From Dyadobacter psychrotolerans (GTDB taxonomy: Bacteria; Bacteroidota; Bacteroidia; Cytophagales; Spirosomataceae): a DNA stretch of 64,000 bases. Shown piece after piece: positions 63,533-64,000 of this stretch (within the stretch, counting starts at the first letter, position 1; every line of letters begins with the position of its first letter). The position numbers and the translations under genes are program-made. Location of the stretch: the NCBI RefSeq assembly GCF_004349265.1, contig NZ_SMFL01000002.1, positions 434,001 to 498,000 of the forward strand, given 5' to 3'. The notes under the pieces were generated by a model. That model worked only from the letters and a program-made list of their open reading frames with translations, had not been told where the DNA came from and made no database searches.

Positions 63533-64000
63533 ATGGAAACAAACAGTAAAAAAAATAGAATGACAGGCCTTGGCAGAGGTTTGGGTGCTTTGCTTCAGGA
63601 TTCTGAAAAAGTAAACACGACCCGGTCAAATGCCAGGATTGCCGCCGCAGCAGCGGAAGTTGTGGGTTCGATGAACCAGCTTGATATCAGTCTGATAGAA
63701 GCAAATCCTTACCAGCCCCGGACAAGCTTTGATCAGGAAGCTTTGCAGGAACTTGCTGATTCTATCCGCGTTCAGGGAATTATTCAACCCATCACTGTAA
63801 GACAGACAGGGGAGGATTCTTACCAGCTTATTTCCGGAGAAAGGCGTTTACAGGCTTCACGTTCTTTGGGCATGACCAGCATTCCGGCTTATGTCAGAAC
63901 AGCCAATGACCAGCAAATGCTGGAAATGGCATTGATTGAGAACATTCAGCGTGAAAATCTGAATTCGATAGAGATAGCCCTTAGTTATCAGCGTCTTATA
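63533..64000 (+). CDS. parB: ParB, chromosome-partitioning protein (3' truncated by window edge)
   Basis: The frame is open from the ATG at 63533 to the end of the window, 156 codons with no stop. The start METNSKKNRMTGLGRGLGALLQ is a ParB N-terminus (GLGRGLGALL binds and stimulates ParA). IEANPYQPRTSFDQEALQELADSIRVQGIIQPITV, the CTP-binding motif GERRLQASRSLG, and ENIQRENLNSIEIALSYQ are diagnostic. It binds parS and slides along DNA. The helix-turn-helix and dimer domain lie beyond the edge. Confidence 0.96.
   Translation, partial: METNSKKNRMTGLGRGLGALLQDSEKVNTTRSNARIAAAAAEVVGSMNQLDISLIEANPYQPRTSFDQEALQELADSIRVQGIIQPITVRQTGEDSYQLISGERRLQASRSLGMTSIPAYVRTANDQQMLEMALIENIQRENLNSIEIALSYQRLI

Noticed and set aside
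1..64000. CRISPR arrays, tRNA/rRNA genes, insertion sequences, prophage or attachment sites
   Set aside because: I looked for regularly spaced repeats, tRNA arm patterns, transposase or integrase genes and flanking duplications and saw none; a covariance-model scan would be the decisive check for RNA genes.

Overview
The window looks like chromosomal DNA of a member of the Bacteroidota, most likely a Dyadobacter/Spirosoma-type cytophagale. The evidence is family content only; no rRNA is present to place it. It has a SusC/SusD pair behind an ECF sigma/FecR switch, three proteins ending in type IX secretion (T9SS) sorting domains, many lipoproteins and secreted carbohydrate enzymes, and promoter-like boxes of the Bacteroidota form (TTTG / TAnnTTTG). 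I see no tRNA, rRNA, insertion sequence, prophage or CRISPR array.

Layout. 1-8.1 kb: the end of a cellulose-binding (CBM3) T9SS protein, then sigma factor - FecR anti-sigma - STN-containing SusC - SusD. 8.2-21.5 kb: mostly single-gene units, with five stand-alone receiver (CheY-like) proteins scattered among stress and carbon-storage genes (DUF421, transaldolase, DUF4142, GlgX, a YflT-like stress protein, a PA2169-type helical bundle, DUF4385), plus a GH43 enzyme and a secreted beta-helix protein. 21.5-24 kb: a MacB/FtsX-type permease. 24-34 kb: a mutagenic DNA-repair cassette. It consists of a LexA/CI-like self-cleaving regulator, divergent imuA, then three unrelated genes (SnoaL-like, serine hydrolase, acyl-CoA dehydrogenase), then imuB-dnaE2. 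A near-identical palindrome lies in front of both imuA and imuB and ties the two halves together.

34-44 kb: secreted and envelope proteins (FG-GAP propeller with T9SS tail, GDSL hydrolase plus class-3 lipase, DUF4468, double-CHRD lipoprotein, zinc metallopeptidase, Cthe_2159-like beta-helix lipoprotein, DUF2490 barrel). 44-53.4 kb: DMT transporter, EEP-family phosphatase/nuclease, CE6-like esterase with T9SS tail, GH43, a translationally coupled membrane-protein pair, methyltransferase, ApaG and uracil-DNA glycosylase. 53.4-60.8 kb: Dabb protein, zinc phospholipase/S1-P1-like protein, sugar isomerase, DinB protein, a DEAD-box RNA helicase with an RGG-rich tail and a long structured leader, an outer-membrane barrel and alanine dehydrogenase. 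61-64 kb: an Lrp regulator divergent from ald, a radical-SAM/SPASM protein, and the parA-parB partition genes, cut by the right edge.

The most interesting signal is the imu mutasome, split in two but apparently wired to one LexA-like repressor through a shared operator. Next are the cluster of five orphan receivers in a stress-gene neighbourhood and the structured leader upstream of the DEAD-box helicase.
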